DNA of 13,002 bases from positions 2,742 through 15,743 of the forward strand of contig JAOXYB010026446.1 of NCBI GenBank assembly GCA_028565635.1, given 5' to 3'. A program made the position numbers and the translations under genes. How positions within the stretch are numbered: position 1 is the stretch's first letter; each line of letters opens with the position of its first letter. Positions 1 to 9,100 of this stretch are shown piece by piece. A model generated the notes under the pieces. The model saw nothing but the letters and a program-made list of their open reading frames with translations, was not told the DNA's origin and did not search any database. This DNA is from Phoronis ovalis (Eukaryota > Phoronida > Phoronidae).

Positions 1-61
1 AGCAGTTTGTTATCGTCATATAACCAAGTATTTCGGCAGTAGCTTGTTATTTATATTTCAG

Positions 62-146
62 TATTTATGGTATGCAGCCTATGAGAATTCATGCACTGCC
101 TCATCTGTGGCTGATTTACAATGGAGAGATTTATAACTACAAAACG
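62..146 (+). CDS. ASNS: ASNS exon (glutaminase domain, YNGEIYN)
   Basis: The acceptor is TTTCAG ending at 61 and the donor is GTAAAT at 147. The first base completes a codon begun in the preceding off-window exon, followed by 28 codons starting IYGMQP. It encodes the YNGEIYN segment that binds glutamine in class II amidotransferases. The exon ends in phase 0. It aligns to about residue 56 onward of the human enzyme. Confidence 0.93.
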
Positions 147-3100
147 GTAAATACTATGGGCTTACTCTTGTGTTTAGAGTGAAGACACAGGAATGGGTTA
201 AAATGACCCCGTAAAATTAACGATAGAAGTGATAAGCTGAAAAAAGTATTTCACTAGATAAGTTTTGGTAGCTTTTCACATAAATCGTTCAGACAAAGTA
301 GCCCTTTCGTAATATGCTTTAACATACAACTGAATTCAAAATGATCGTACTCTGTGAAGAAAAATAAAAACTCACTTTTCAAGAAAAAATGATGAGTGAA
401 AGTTTGTAAACATAACTTGATTGAGTGCATTGAGGTGGGATCAAAGTCTCTGTAAAGGAAATTTGTTTATAATTTTATTTCTGTAGTTCCTTATATTTAT
501 ACCTCGCACATTAGGCAGATGATACAAGCTTAAAGATTAATAAATTTCTTACTTACCAGTAAATTTATTTTAATATATACAAATGAATTCATAAAATACT
601 AATGACCCGCATGTGGGATCAGGAAACTTGGCCTTATTTCCTGCGGTTACCTAATGTAGGTAATTATGTTGCAGGTTACAGGAAAGGTACCTCTAATTGA
701 GTTTATGTGATTGTTTGTGGCTGCAGAATATTAGTTTTAAAAATAAAAAAAGCAGATTTAGCATAGACACTTTGAGTTTAAATCTGTCTTACAAGATCGT
801 AAATTTTACATGATGTATTAAAACAGTAGTGTTGTTTGTATCACTTTAGGTTCAGGAAGAATTTAAATTTGAATATGAAACAGCTTGTGATGGTGAGGCT
901 ATTCTGCATCTCTATGCTCATGGTGGTATTAAATTTGCTGCCCAGCATCTTGATGGTGTATTTGGTTTTTGTATCTTAGATACAGCAGAAAGAAAGGTTT
1001 TCATTGGTCGTGACACTTATGGTGTTCGACCATTGTTTCGTGCTGTTACTGATGATGGTTTTCTGGCTGTATGCTCTGAAGCGAAAGGTACGTATACTAA
1101 CTAAAAAAAAAATACTGGCAATTACAACAATTTATGCAGAAATCTAAATGCAATACATCATACTTAAACACAACATAACATAAGATGTCGAGCCAGAGAT
1201 AACTGACGTATTATGCATGAAATGTGTTTTGTATAATCTGTGAATGTACCTTTTCTATATTCCACAGTTGTTGTAGTTTTCGTATGGGCATGTCTTCCAC
1301 ATGGCATTGTACATGTATTGTATTTGTATGAAATGTGCTTTTAAACTCTTTCAGGTTTGTTAGAACTCTCCGAGAAGGAGTACACCATTGAACCATTTTT
1401 ACCAGGTCATTATGAAGAATACTGTCTAGATAACAAAGGAAAGGCTAGTCTTGTGGAGACAGTCCAGTTTCATAGAGTAGGCAATCCTCCAAAGTATAAG
1501 ACACCAGCCCCTCCTTTAGGTTAGTATTTGCTCTAATGGCCCCTATTCCAGTTTAAGTTTCAATTGTCCTCTGTGACAGGTTAGTCAAGCATATTTGATG
1601 CATTTTGTATATTTTTATAATTCACAGCAGAATTGCATGTGAAGCACATGTTTATATGCTGTAGAAAAATTCTGCATTGATGGCATGCTGCACCTCCTTC
1701 AAAACTGTAAATAGATGTACCGTAATTTGCTACTACATATTGCTGTTTTGTTATGACTTACACTGATGTAGTACTCATGTAACTTAGAAAAGCAGAGCCA
1801 TATACTGATACTTATGTCTAGTTTATGTTGGTATGAGAATTAAGCAATCGTAGAGTGAGCTGTGGCACATAATGAAAATGTACTTGTCATTTTTTTTTGC
1901 AGATCTTAACGATATCCAAGCCAACATACGTAATCTGTTAAGCACTGCAGTAAAGAAACGATTGGTAGCTCACAGGAGGATTGGATGTCTTCTCTCAGGA
2001 GGCCTGGATTCCAGTTTAATTACAGCATTAGTTGTGAAGCATGCTAAGGAATTGAATCTCCCATATAAAATACAAACGTTTTCTATAGGTATGGAGGAAT
2101 CGCCAGATGTCATAGCGGCCAGAAAGGTACACTACACTGTAATATATGACTTGTGAAACTGTCATAAATCCTTTAATAGCTACTTTATATAATGTTCTAG
2201 AAAATATAGATGGGACATGGGAAGGCACTACTTTTTATACCCCATTTGGTATATATTTAAACTGTAGAGCCAACTGTTATTCTCTACAGGCTACCATAAC
2301 TTCAAACAGCAAGTCTAAGCCTGTATTAAATCTCTGTGCCACAAGTTTTTAAATTTTTACTTACACATGAACTTAAATAGACCTGAATGAATACTCTCAG
2401 AGATCTAACTTTTTGATTATTTCAGGTTGCGAAATATCTGGGCACTGAACACCATGAAGTGACCTTTACAGCAGAGGAAGGAGTTGAAGCTCTCAAGAAT
2501 GTTATCTACCACTTAGAAACTTATGATATTACTACGATAAGAGCTTCTGTTGGTATGTTATATCATATCATGATATGATAACATGCTATATTTTATTGTT
2601 TATCCTTAGTTTTATGTTCATAGCAAATAAGGATGGGTCTGTTTCATCATCTTGTCAAAATTAATGAATATTTATATCCTAAAACCAATGCTAGCTTAAT
2701 GCGACTGATTTTTTTTTTAGTTTACAAATGTCTTATATTTTAGGCAAGTAGTTGATGTTTTTAATTTTTATTTAATTTTCATGTACATTACAGGAATGTA
2801 TTTAGTGGCAAAGTATATCAGAGAGAAGACAGACACCATTGTGATATTTTCTGGGGAGGGCAGTGATGAATTGACCCAGGGCTATATCTACTTTCACAAG
2901 GCTCCTAATGCTAAGGATGCTGACATCGAATCTCATCGGTTACTTAACGATCTGTACATGTTTGATAATTTGAGAGCTGACCGCACGACTGCAGCACATG
3001 GGTAAATTCCAGTCAAATGTTATATAAATAAAACTAAGCATTTTCTCCATAAGTATGAAAGATGTTATTAAGGTTATATGAAGTTTTGCAATGCATTGAG

Positions 3101-4195
3101 AGATGTCCATTGGTATTCCTCTGTTATAAAGATTTATTGTATTATTAGATCTGATATAAAGGAGAACTCTGTACTGAAGAAAATTAGTTCCTAAAACATC
3201 ATTAAAAAGTACAGTATCATCTATAGGCTGTTTTGGAGAAAAGGCTTCTTGTACTCCCGTTTTTGGAGAACACTGAATAAATACAGAAAATTACAGTCTG
3301 TTCATCTTTAAGTACTGTCACTGTGTACTTTATGGAAAGAATTTATAAACTTTTGTTATTTAATTTTTCAGACTGGAACTTCGAGTTCCATTTTTGGACC
3401 ATCAATTTACCAGCTATTTTTTGTCTTTGCCACCAGAATCTCGTCAACCAATGAATGGGGCTGAAAAATATTTGTTGCGGGCCGCCTTTGATGGAACGGA
3501 TTTAATCCCGAATGAAATTTTATGGAGACCTAAGGAAGCATTTAGTGATGGCATTTCATCTCATAAGAAGCCATGGTATAAAGTTTTACAGGATTTTATT
3601 GAGGACCAGGTTAGTTATATAGGTTATACAGGTGAAACAAGGCATCACTACCTTTTACTAATATCAAACAATAGAATCCAAGATGAGATTAATAAATTAG
3701 TAAGGAAAAGAAGTTAATCGATTTAATATCATAATGGAAATACCCTGGCAGGAATAACGTATAACACTATGTAATTTCTAACCAGTTTGTTGTAAACAGC
3801 ATTTATGTACATTATCTGAATGGATAGTCATTTTTCAGCAAATTTTAATAATTATACAAATAATGGCACACCGTTATCCAGCAGAATTCTGGCAGTCATA
3901 AGAGAATCAAAATAGGCTTTTGAAAAAACACCAAATGTTACTTTTGCTCTTTTTGCTGGTCAATACCGTAACTTTCCTTTGTATCTTGTTCTTGTAGATA
4001 GAGGATGATATGTTGGAGTTGGCACCAGAGGTTTTCCCATTCAATCCTCCACGTACCAAAGAAGCCTACCACTACCGAAAGGTTTTTGAGTCCTATTATC
4101 CAGGAAATGCTAAATGGATACAGTATTACTGGATGCCTAAATGGATTGCTGCTACCGACCCATCAGCTCGTACTCTGTCTCATTACAAAAAGTAA
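62..4195 (+). CDS. ASNS: Asparagine synthetase (glutamine-hydrolysing), 3' eight exons, 5'-partial
   Basis: Cytosolic enzyme that makes asparagine from aspartate, ATP and glutamine. Eight exons join in frame: 62-146, 850-1087, 1355-1519, 1903-2126, 2426-2552, 2794-3001, 3372-3609, 3998-4195. They give 493 residues ending in TAA. All seven introns are GT-AG, with phases 0,1,1,0,1,2,0. The class II glutamine amidotransferase half shows YNGEIYN, a DGE motif and [11 protein letters not shown]. The synthetase half shows the ATP-pyrophosphatase loop SGGLDSS, then [22 protein letters not shown] and [10 protein letters not shown]. The C-terminus is [12 protein letters not shown]. By comparison with the human protein (561 aa), about 55 residues including the catalytic N-terminal Cys lie upstream of the window, so the full protein would be about 548 aa. 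The family call is near certain. The promoter, and any amino-acid-response element, is outside the window. Confidence 0.97.
147..849 (+). other. ASNS intron, 703 bp
   Basis: A phase-0 GT-AG intron, AT-rich, with stops in all plus frames. I see no second gene, RNA gene or clear repeat in it. It is the longest ASNS intron in the window. Confidence 0.85.
850..1087 (+). CDS. ASNS: ASNS exon (rest of glutaminase domain)
   Basis: The acceptor TTTAG ends at 849 and the donor GTACGT is at 1088. It has 79 codons plus one base. It encodes [10 protein letters not shown], the DGEAILHLY glutamine-site segment, [18 protein letters not shown] and [11 protein letters not shown] second possible acceptor CAG at 853-855 would drop two codons in frame. 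Alignment with the human protein, without a gap, favours the upstream acceptor. Confidence 0.95.
1355..1519 (+). CDS. ASNS: ASNS exon (inter-domain region)
   Basis: The acceptor CTTTCAG ends at 1354 and the donor GTTAGT is at 1520. The exon starts with two bases completing Gly and ends with one base of the next codon. It encodes [11 protein letters not shown] and the variable linker between the glutaminase and synthetase domains. The linker is about ten residues shorter than in the human enzyme. Confidence 0.93.
1520..1902 (+). other. ASNS intron, 383 bp
   Basis: A phase-1 GT-AG intron with a strong pyrimidine tract (run of nine T) just before the acceptor CAG at 1900-1902. An ATG at 1872 reads into the next exon, but it is intronic and is not a real start. 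Nothing else is recognised. Confidence 0.85.
1903..2126 (+). CDS. ASNS: ASNS exon (ATP-pyrophosphatase loop SGGLDSS)
   Basis: The acceptor TTGCAG ends at 1902 and the donor GTACAC is at 2127. The exon is 224 nt and ends in phase 0. It encodes VKKRL, then [18 protein letters not shown] with the PP-loop SGGLDSS that binds the pyrophosphate of ATP, then [12 protein letters not shown] and AARK. Confidence 0.97.
2426..2552 (+). CDS. ASNS: ASNS exon (synthetase domain)
   Basis: The acceptor ATTTCAG ends at 2425 and the donor GTATGT is at 2553. It has 42 codons plus one base. It encodes [12 protein letters not shown] through [13 protein letters not shown], which matches the human [14 protein letters not shown] segment. 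Confidence 0.96.
2561..2580. repeat. Perfect 20-bp palindrome beside a 5' splice site
   Basis: The top strand reads the same as its reverse complement over all 20 bases (TATCATATCA then TGATATGATA). It begins eight bases after the ASNS donor GT at 2553-2554. It could form a hairpin in the pre-mRNA next to the donor, or be chance in AT-rich sequence. Confidence 0.8.
2794..3001 (+). CDS. ASNS: ASNS exon ([18 protein letters not shown])
   Basis: The acceptor TTACAG ends at 2793 and the donor GTAAAT is at 3002. The exon is 208 nt, starts with two bases finishing Gly and ends with two bases of the next Gly. It encodes [23 protein letters not shown] and [11 protein letters not shown], core aspartate/ATP-site motifs of the synthetase domain. 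Confidence 0.97.
3002..3371 (+). other. ASNS intron, 370 bp
   Basis: A phase-2 GT-AG intron that splits a Gly codon (GG then A). It has an AT-rich body and a pyrimidine-rich end (TAATTTTTCAG). No other feature is seen. Confidence 0.85.
3372..3609 (+). CDS. ASNS: ASNS exon ([18 protein letters not shown])
   Basis: The acceptor TTTTTCAG ends at 3371 and the donor GTTAGT is at 3610. It has 79 codons after the first base. It encodes [24 protein letters not shown] and [13 protein letters not shown], all strongly conserved with animal ASNS. Reading through the donor stays open to about 3717, but that extension is intronic. Confidence 0.97.
3610..3997 (+). other. ASNS last intron, 388 bp
   Basis: A phase-0 GT-AG intron between EDQ and IEDD codons, with acceptor CTTGTAG ending at 3997. 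No additional feature is recognised. Confidence 0.85.
3998..4195 (+). CDS. ASNS: ASNS terminal exon with stop
   Basis: 65 codons plus TAA at 4193-4195. It encodes [25 protein letters not shown] and the C-terminal [12 protein letters not shown], closely matching the end of vertebrate ASNS, which carries a few further residues. Confidence 0.97.
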   Translation: MEDDMLELAPEVFPFNPPRTKEAYHYRKVFESYYPGNAKWIQYYWMPKWIAATDPSARTLSHYKK

Positions 4196-4374
4196 AATCA
4201 AAATTGATAGTTTGTAAAAAAAGCTATCAGTCATTGTTTTAGAAAATAATTTTATTTATTTAAGGTTGTATTTTCCTGCTTTCTTTTTAGTGATCTCCAC
4301 AATATATGCCTAGTTAAGGCATCTATATTTAACTTTAACATGCACAAGCCAAATAAGTTGTCTTTTTATCCAAC

Positions 4375-4510
4375 CATGCTTGGGATGTGCATACCAAGGT
4401 GGAGTAGAACCTAGATCTGGCTGCTAAGACTGCATAATCATGCTTGGGATGTGCATACTAAGCTATAGTAGAACCTAGCTGCTAAGACTGAATAATCATG
4501 CTTGAAATAT
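4375..4510 (+). repeat. Degenerate tandem repeat, ~60-bp unit
   Basis: Copy 1 is 4375-4438 (64 bp) and copy 2 is 4439-4496 (58 bp). Both start CATGCTTGGGATGTGCATAC, share GTAGAACCTAG and GCTGCTAAGACTG, and end with ATAAT. A broken third start, CATGCTTG, follows at 4497. Copy 2 lacks a six-base piece near the middle. The repeat lies in the presumed ASNS 3' UTR. Confidence 0.85.
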
Positions 4511-4821
4511 GAATTTTAATGTTTTAGCTGGGGATTGTTTTGACATCATTTTTGCTTTAGAATGCTCTTGTTTTGTCACACCTAGGAGACAAGGTCGTTA
4601 ACCTATTGCAGTTTGCATTACTACTGTTTGCAATGAATTTCAACCCCATTGTATCGTACTGTTCTTTAGGACATTGCAAATAATGATAACTCGGGCCGCA
4701 TCTGATTGCAAGCATTAGTAATACTATTGTTGCTTTGTATATTGTCTTTCATTTAATTTGGGGTACAAGTGCAAGTGTTGTGCATTGTCATGCATGCAAG
4801 CTTAATGTAGCTTAAAATTTG

Positions 4822-4840
4822 AAATAAACAAACTTTATTT
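4822..4840. terminator. Palindromic, bidirectional-looking poly(A) signal
   Basis: AAATAAA (4822-4828), five bases, then TTTATTT (4834-4840) form an inverted repeat. The plus strand therefore reads AATAAA, followed by a T/G-rich tract (4834-4850) as expected for ASNS cleavage. The minus strand reads AATAAA in the direction of PDIA4. The site is about 630 bp after the ASNS stop and 900 bp after the PDIA4 stop. Confidence 0.55.
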
Positions 4841-4850
4841 TTGTTTTGTT

Positions 4851-5743
4851 AAATTTCAATTTATTTAAAACGCATAAACTTTTGCATAGAACATATTCAC
4901 ATTATTTATTGCCCATTTTGTTTTCAATTTAACAAGAGAAAATATAATTTAACAGATTTGACAGTAAAAACTTAGATATTAACACAATTTTCAAGAAACC
5001 AGAATTCTAAAATGAATAATTAACTATAATTCTAAATTACAGCTAATTTGTTATTATTCTTGAGAAACACTGGAATGTAGATACCTAGTTTAAACTAAGT
5101 CAGCATTTATTAAATTTTGTACCACATCACCAGAAATGATTAAATCAGTATTAAAAAGGCACTACACAAGAAAGCCCAGTTGCATGTTTTGCACAAAATA
5201 CCACCATCCATAATACTACATTTTTACTTTTATACGTTTCACAACAAAAAATACTGAATTTCCTATTTAGAAACGAAAGCTTCCGAAACAAAACCGCCCA
5301 CGGACTGAAGCATCACCTGGTTGCAATAGGTTATCACATGCCAATACTTGTTGTATACTGTACACTGGGTAATGTTTCATCATACATCTACATCTCTTAC
5401 CAAGTGGATAATTATAATTTAAGATGCGAATATGGAACCAAAAAAATGTTCCTTTCTTGATTTGAAAATTCAGCATCGTATTTGTTATTCATCGCGCAAC
5501 AAAAAATAAGTACCCAATACTAAAGAGACCCGACACAAAGTTTATGTCCTAGTAAAGATAATTTCCACAGAACATTGCAGTACAATATGAAATTTTAAAA
5601 GAATACAAAAAAAGCAGAATCTTTTCAAACTTGACTTAATCTTATTTCCACTGCAACAAGAAGTTTGAGCTAACTAATAGCATTCCACTACGCACAAAAT
5701 AGTAATGGTTATCTTTTAATTAATGCACCTTAGTTACCAAGTG
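4851..5743 (-). other. Probable PDIA4 3' UTR or intergenic tail-to-tail zone
   Basis: No coding signal on either strand. Minus-strand AATAAA candidates (TTTATT on plus) are at 4860-4865, 4905-4910 and 5106-5111. An ATTAAA variant lies only 23 bases past the PDIA4 stop, at 5715-5720. Which is used cannot be told from sequence, so the true border of the PDIA4 transcript is unknown. Confidence 0.5.
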
Positions 5744-6153
5744 TTATAATTCATCTTTTGGTTTCATAGAAACTGTTGCATGTTCTTTTAAATACTTCAC
5801 GAAGTCTTCAATCTCCCTACCACCTTCAAATTTCAAAGGATTCTTCTTATTGTTTGCTGGTGCAAAGTATATTGTTGGATATCCTTCAGATTTATATGGT
5901 GCTGGAGCATCATTCGCTGTGGCATCTATTTTTGCAATTACCAAATTTTTCTCCTTTTTCAGTTTCTTTGCAAGCTTCTTATATTTTGGCTCTAATTGTT
6001 TGCAATGTCCACACCATGGAGCATAGAATTCAATTAGAACATCCTTTGTTTCATCATTAACAATTTTGTCAAAATTTTTACCCACGACTATAGTGACAGG
6101 CCCCTCTTGTCGCTTTGGAATGGGTTGAGATTTTATATGAGGTTTGAGTTTAC
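5744..6153 (-). CDS. PDIA4: PDIA4 exon 12: third CGHC domain and KDEL
   Basis: The acceptor TTATAG ends at 6154. It has 135 codons plus TAA at 5746-5744. It encodes [33 protein letters not shown] with CGHC at 547-550, [19 protein letters not shown] with cis-Pro 592, and the ER-retrieval signal KDEL. The whole a' domain is in one exon, unlike a0 and a. Confidence 0.97.
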
Positions 6154-9100
6154 CTATAAAACGAAATAAATAAAAGCATATAAAGCAGTAAATAATGATG
6201 TTATACACAGCCTTCTTGCAGTCATGCACGTAGTTCTGTTTATTCAAATATTAATGCCAGTTTTGAATAACCATTATCATATCACTGCCCATTATTAAGT
6301 AAATGTGAAGCAGACAAATAGACATTTTCAAGCATGATAGTTAAACTAAACTTTCCCTCTGATATCCTGTACATGGTGCCTACAAGTTACCAGGGAAAAT
6401 TGATACAGTAATTCCAAAGGAAAGAACTGGACAATAAAAATATGTGAACAAGTGGGTATTCTGAACTTCGGCCGGAATAACCAGATAACTCAAATAAAGG
6501 GACTACATACCTTGCTTAAATTTAGAAATAAATTTTTTGATGTCATCTGCGTCATATTCTTCCATGGGCTCCATGGGATACTTTTTCTCATTCTCATCCA
6601 GACAACCTAGAAAAAACATGATGACCATTTTATGCCAAAACATGAGACACAGGGTATGAAAATGAACAATAATGGGCGTCAGTATAGTAAACTTGTTATC
6701 AATATAATTATTTGTTTAATTTCTTAGAGGATCTAACTGACAGTAAAAAACCAATAACTAGTTGGTTACAGTTCTTACAGGACTAGAGACCCTACCAAGT
6801 GCATGGAAATAGTTAAATTGACACCTGAGTAAAAACTCACCAACATTCATCTCTTCACCCGATTCTTCAAATCCAAACTCTCTGAACTGTTGCGACTGTC
6901 CGTCTTCGTCTGCCACAGCAAATGTAATGTCCTTGTACTCCTTGCCTATGTCAGCTATCTTCTTTCTCCATAACTGAGTTGCTGCAATAATATAAACAAT
7001 TTTAAAAATTTGTTATTTATCCTAAATGTGGCACTATATTTTGACAAAGGCTAGACCGTGCTCACTACATTATCTTTTATTTCTCTTCTAACTCCCTTCA
7101 AACTAGTATTTTACTCCAGACATTGAATCATTTACTTTTCAAGATATCATTAACAAAACACATGAATGGACACTAATTCCTGTGCCTACTCTGTGATAAA
7201 GAGCAACATTGCTAGTCCATGCCATAGTATTTTAAATGGGGCATTTATATTATACCTTACCTTCTCTGTGATCAAAACTCCAATCTACAGTAAAGAAGAA
7301 AATACACAGCGGCCTTGTTTTATAACGTTTTTGAGATGTCTGATGATTGAATTCACCAACTAGTGGATTTTTGTGTTGATCATAGAAATCTGTGAGATCA
7401 GACATAGATGCATCAGTCTACAAAAAAAGAAATATTATCACAGTAAAGCAAGTCACGCAGTTTTTTATTTCATCTGCTATAAAGCACAACTAATTCTATG
7501 GCATATCAGGTTATCCTTCATATGATCTGTACAGTTAATAAGTAATCTATGGATAAAAAATATATTAACACATGGCACAATGAATTTAGCAAACCTACTT
7601 TAGCAAGAACACAAAAAACCCGCAAAAAGTGTACCTTTTCTAATACATGCCACTTTGGTTCAAACTTGGTGTAGAATTTTTCAGCATTCAGTATAGCTAC
7701 AGAGCCAGGGTTCACTTTAAATGCGTTTCTTGCAGCTTCGTCAAAAGTGTGGAAGAAAGTGTAGTCTTCACGAAGGTCGTTTCCTGCAAATGTAGTGAGA
7801 CAATTTTTACTCATTTCAAAACAGCTAGTAACAGGATTGAGAAGAAACAAATATCTGATTCTGGACAGCAAGTAAATGTCTCATGATTTTCAATACACCA
7901 TTTCAGAGAATATTGTAATTCAAAGGAACGTCCTCTATACCACTATACTTGTTTGAACCAGGAATAATAGTTAACCTACCCACTTACATTTGAAACATCT
8001 TTACACGAGTAATTACTGTTCCATACGCTTGAATCATACCTGAATCTTGGTATACTTGGTACAGAGAATCCTGGTTATTTTCAAAGAATCCAACCACTGT
8101 GACATCATCTTTGATCAAATTGTCACGAAGGTCTTTCAATGTTTTCTTCTCCTTCGAAGCGTCACCATACTGCTTTGTCAAATAATCATAGATACCTAGG
8201 GATCGAAACACAATGAATAAGGTGCCACTAACATTCATATTAGATAGTGGCGATACATTTTTAAAGAAAAATTTCCCACAAGAATTATCGAAATTATTTA
8301 ATTCATTTTGAAGTTACGGGCATTTATGTTGGTGGCTTTGGAAGCTGCCATTATAAATTTTTATTATCCATAATGCAAAGTGCACTGACATCAGAGATAA
8401 ACAAGGTTGTATGCATTTGTATAGTAAACAGATGTACAAACCCTTATATTTTATTTGAAATGTAATAACTTTATGAAGGTATAGTATAAGGGATATTTAA
8501 AGCAAATAACTACACGTGTTAGTATTGTTGTGGATATGACTATCAGCGAAAAAACGTTTTTTCCTAAATGGTTACAAACCTAGTTCATCTCTGATTAGAA
8601 CACTACATTATGGATAATCAAGGTTATAATGGAAGCTTCCAGAGCCACCAACATAAATACCTATAACGTAAAAATGGATTGAGCAATTTTTATAATTCTT
8701 CTTTTAAGATGCATGTAATTAATTAAATGTAAGTATATGGATATTCCCTGGTTGGGGATACCTACCATATTCTTCCCTTGGTCCATTATACTCATAAACT
8801 TTTCCTTTTCGGAACATTTTTAGTGTCGGGTAACCGCTGACATCAAACTTAGAAGCCAGATCTTTTTCCTCAGTAGCATCAACCTTAGCTAGTGGGATAG
8901 CTGGGTCATGATTTTTAAGCATTTGAGCTGCTTTCTCATATTTTGGAGCCAGGGTTTTACAATGACCGCACCTACAGCAGTGAAAAACTGCATGGTTATA
9001 AATTTAATTAGTGAAACTTTGATATTCTGCAGTTTGTTTTCACTAGCAAAGTAACTGGTTTGCGGGAAGGCAACTAATGATGTTCAATACTTTAAATTTA

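Larger units (their letters stand above)
4196..4850 (+). other. Probable ASNS 3' UTR
   Basis: Non-coding, AT-rich stretch between the ASNS stop and the first plausible plus-strand AATAAA at 4823-4828. It contains a two-and-a-bit-copy tandem repeat (4375-4510). I infer the extent from the poly(A) signal. No transcript evidence is available. Confidence 0.6.
8196..8765 (-). other. PDIA4 intron 6, 570 bp, mostly a transposon-like insertion
   Basis: A phase-1 GT-AG intron. About 355 of its 570 bp (8313-8667) are an inverted-repeat element described separately. Without it the intron would be about 215 bp, similar to the shortest introns of the gene. Confidence 0.85.

Noticed and set aside
1872-1902. 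ATG at 1872 as an alternative ASNS start
   Set aside because: It is inside the intron, overlaps the pyrimidine tract (encoding a run of Phe) and is followed by a proper acceptor. Reading from it is an artefact.
5267-5476. Minus-strand 69-codon open frame between the genes
   Set aside because: Lies in the presumed 3' UTR zone and has no family resemblance or conserved motif.
6154-6247. Upstream extension of the last PDIA4 exon to an ATG at 6247
   Set aside because: Residues before GKLKP have no match to ERp72, while a TTATAG acceptor at 6154 joins exon 11 in frame.
8719-8765. Read-through of PDIA4 exon 6 beyond its donor
   Set aside because: The reading frame stays open for some codons, but homology ends exactly at GPREEY-G and the join to exon 7 is in frame.
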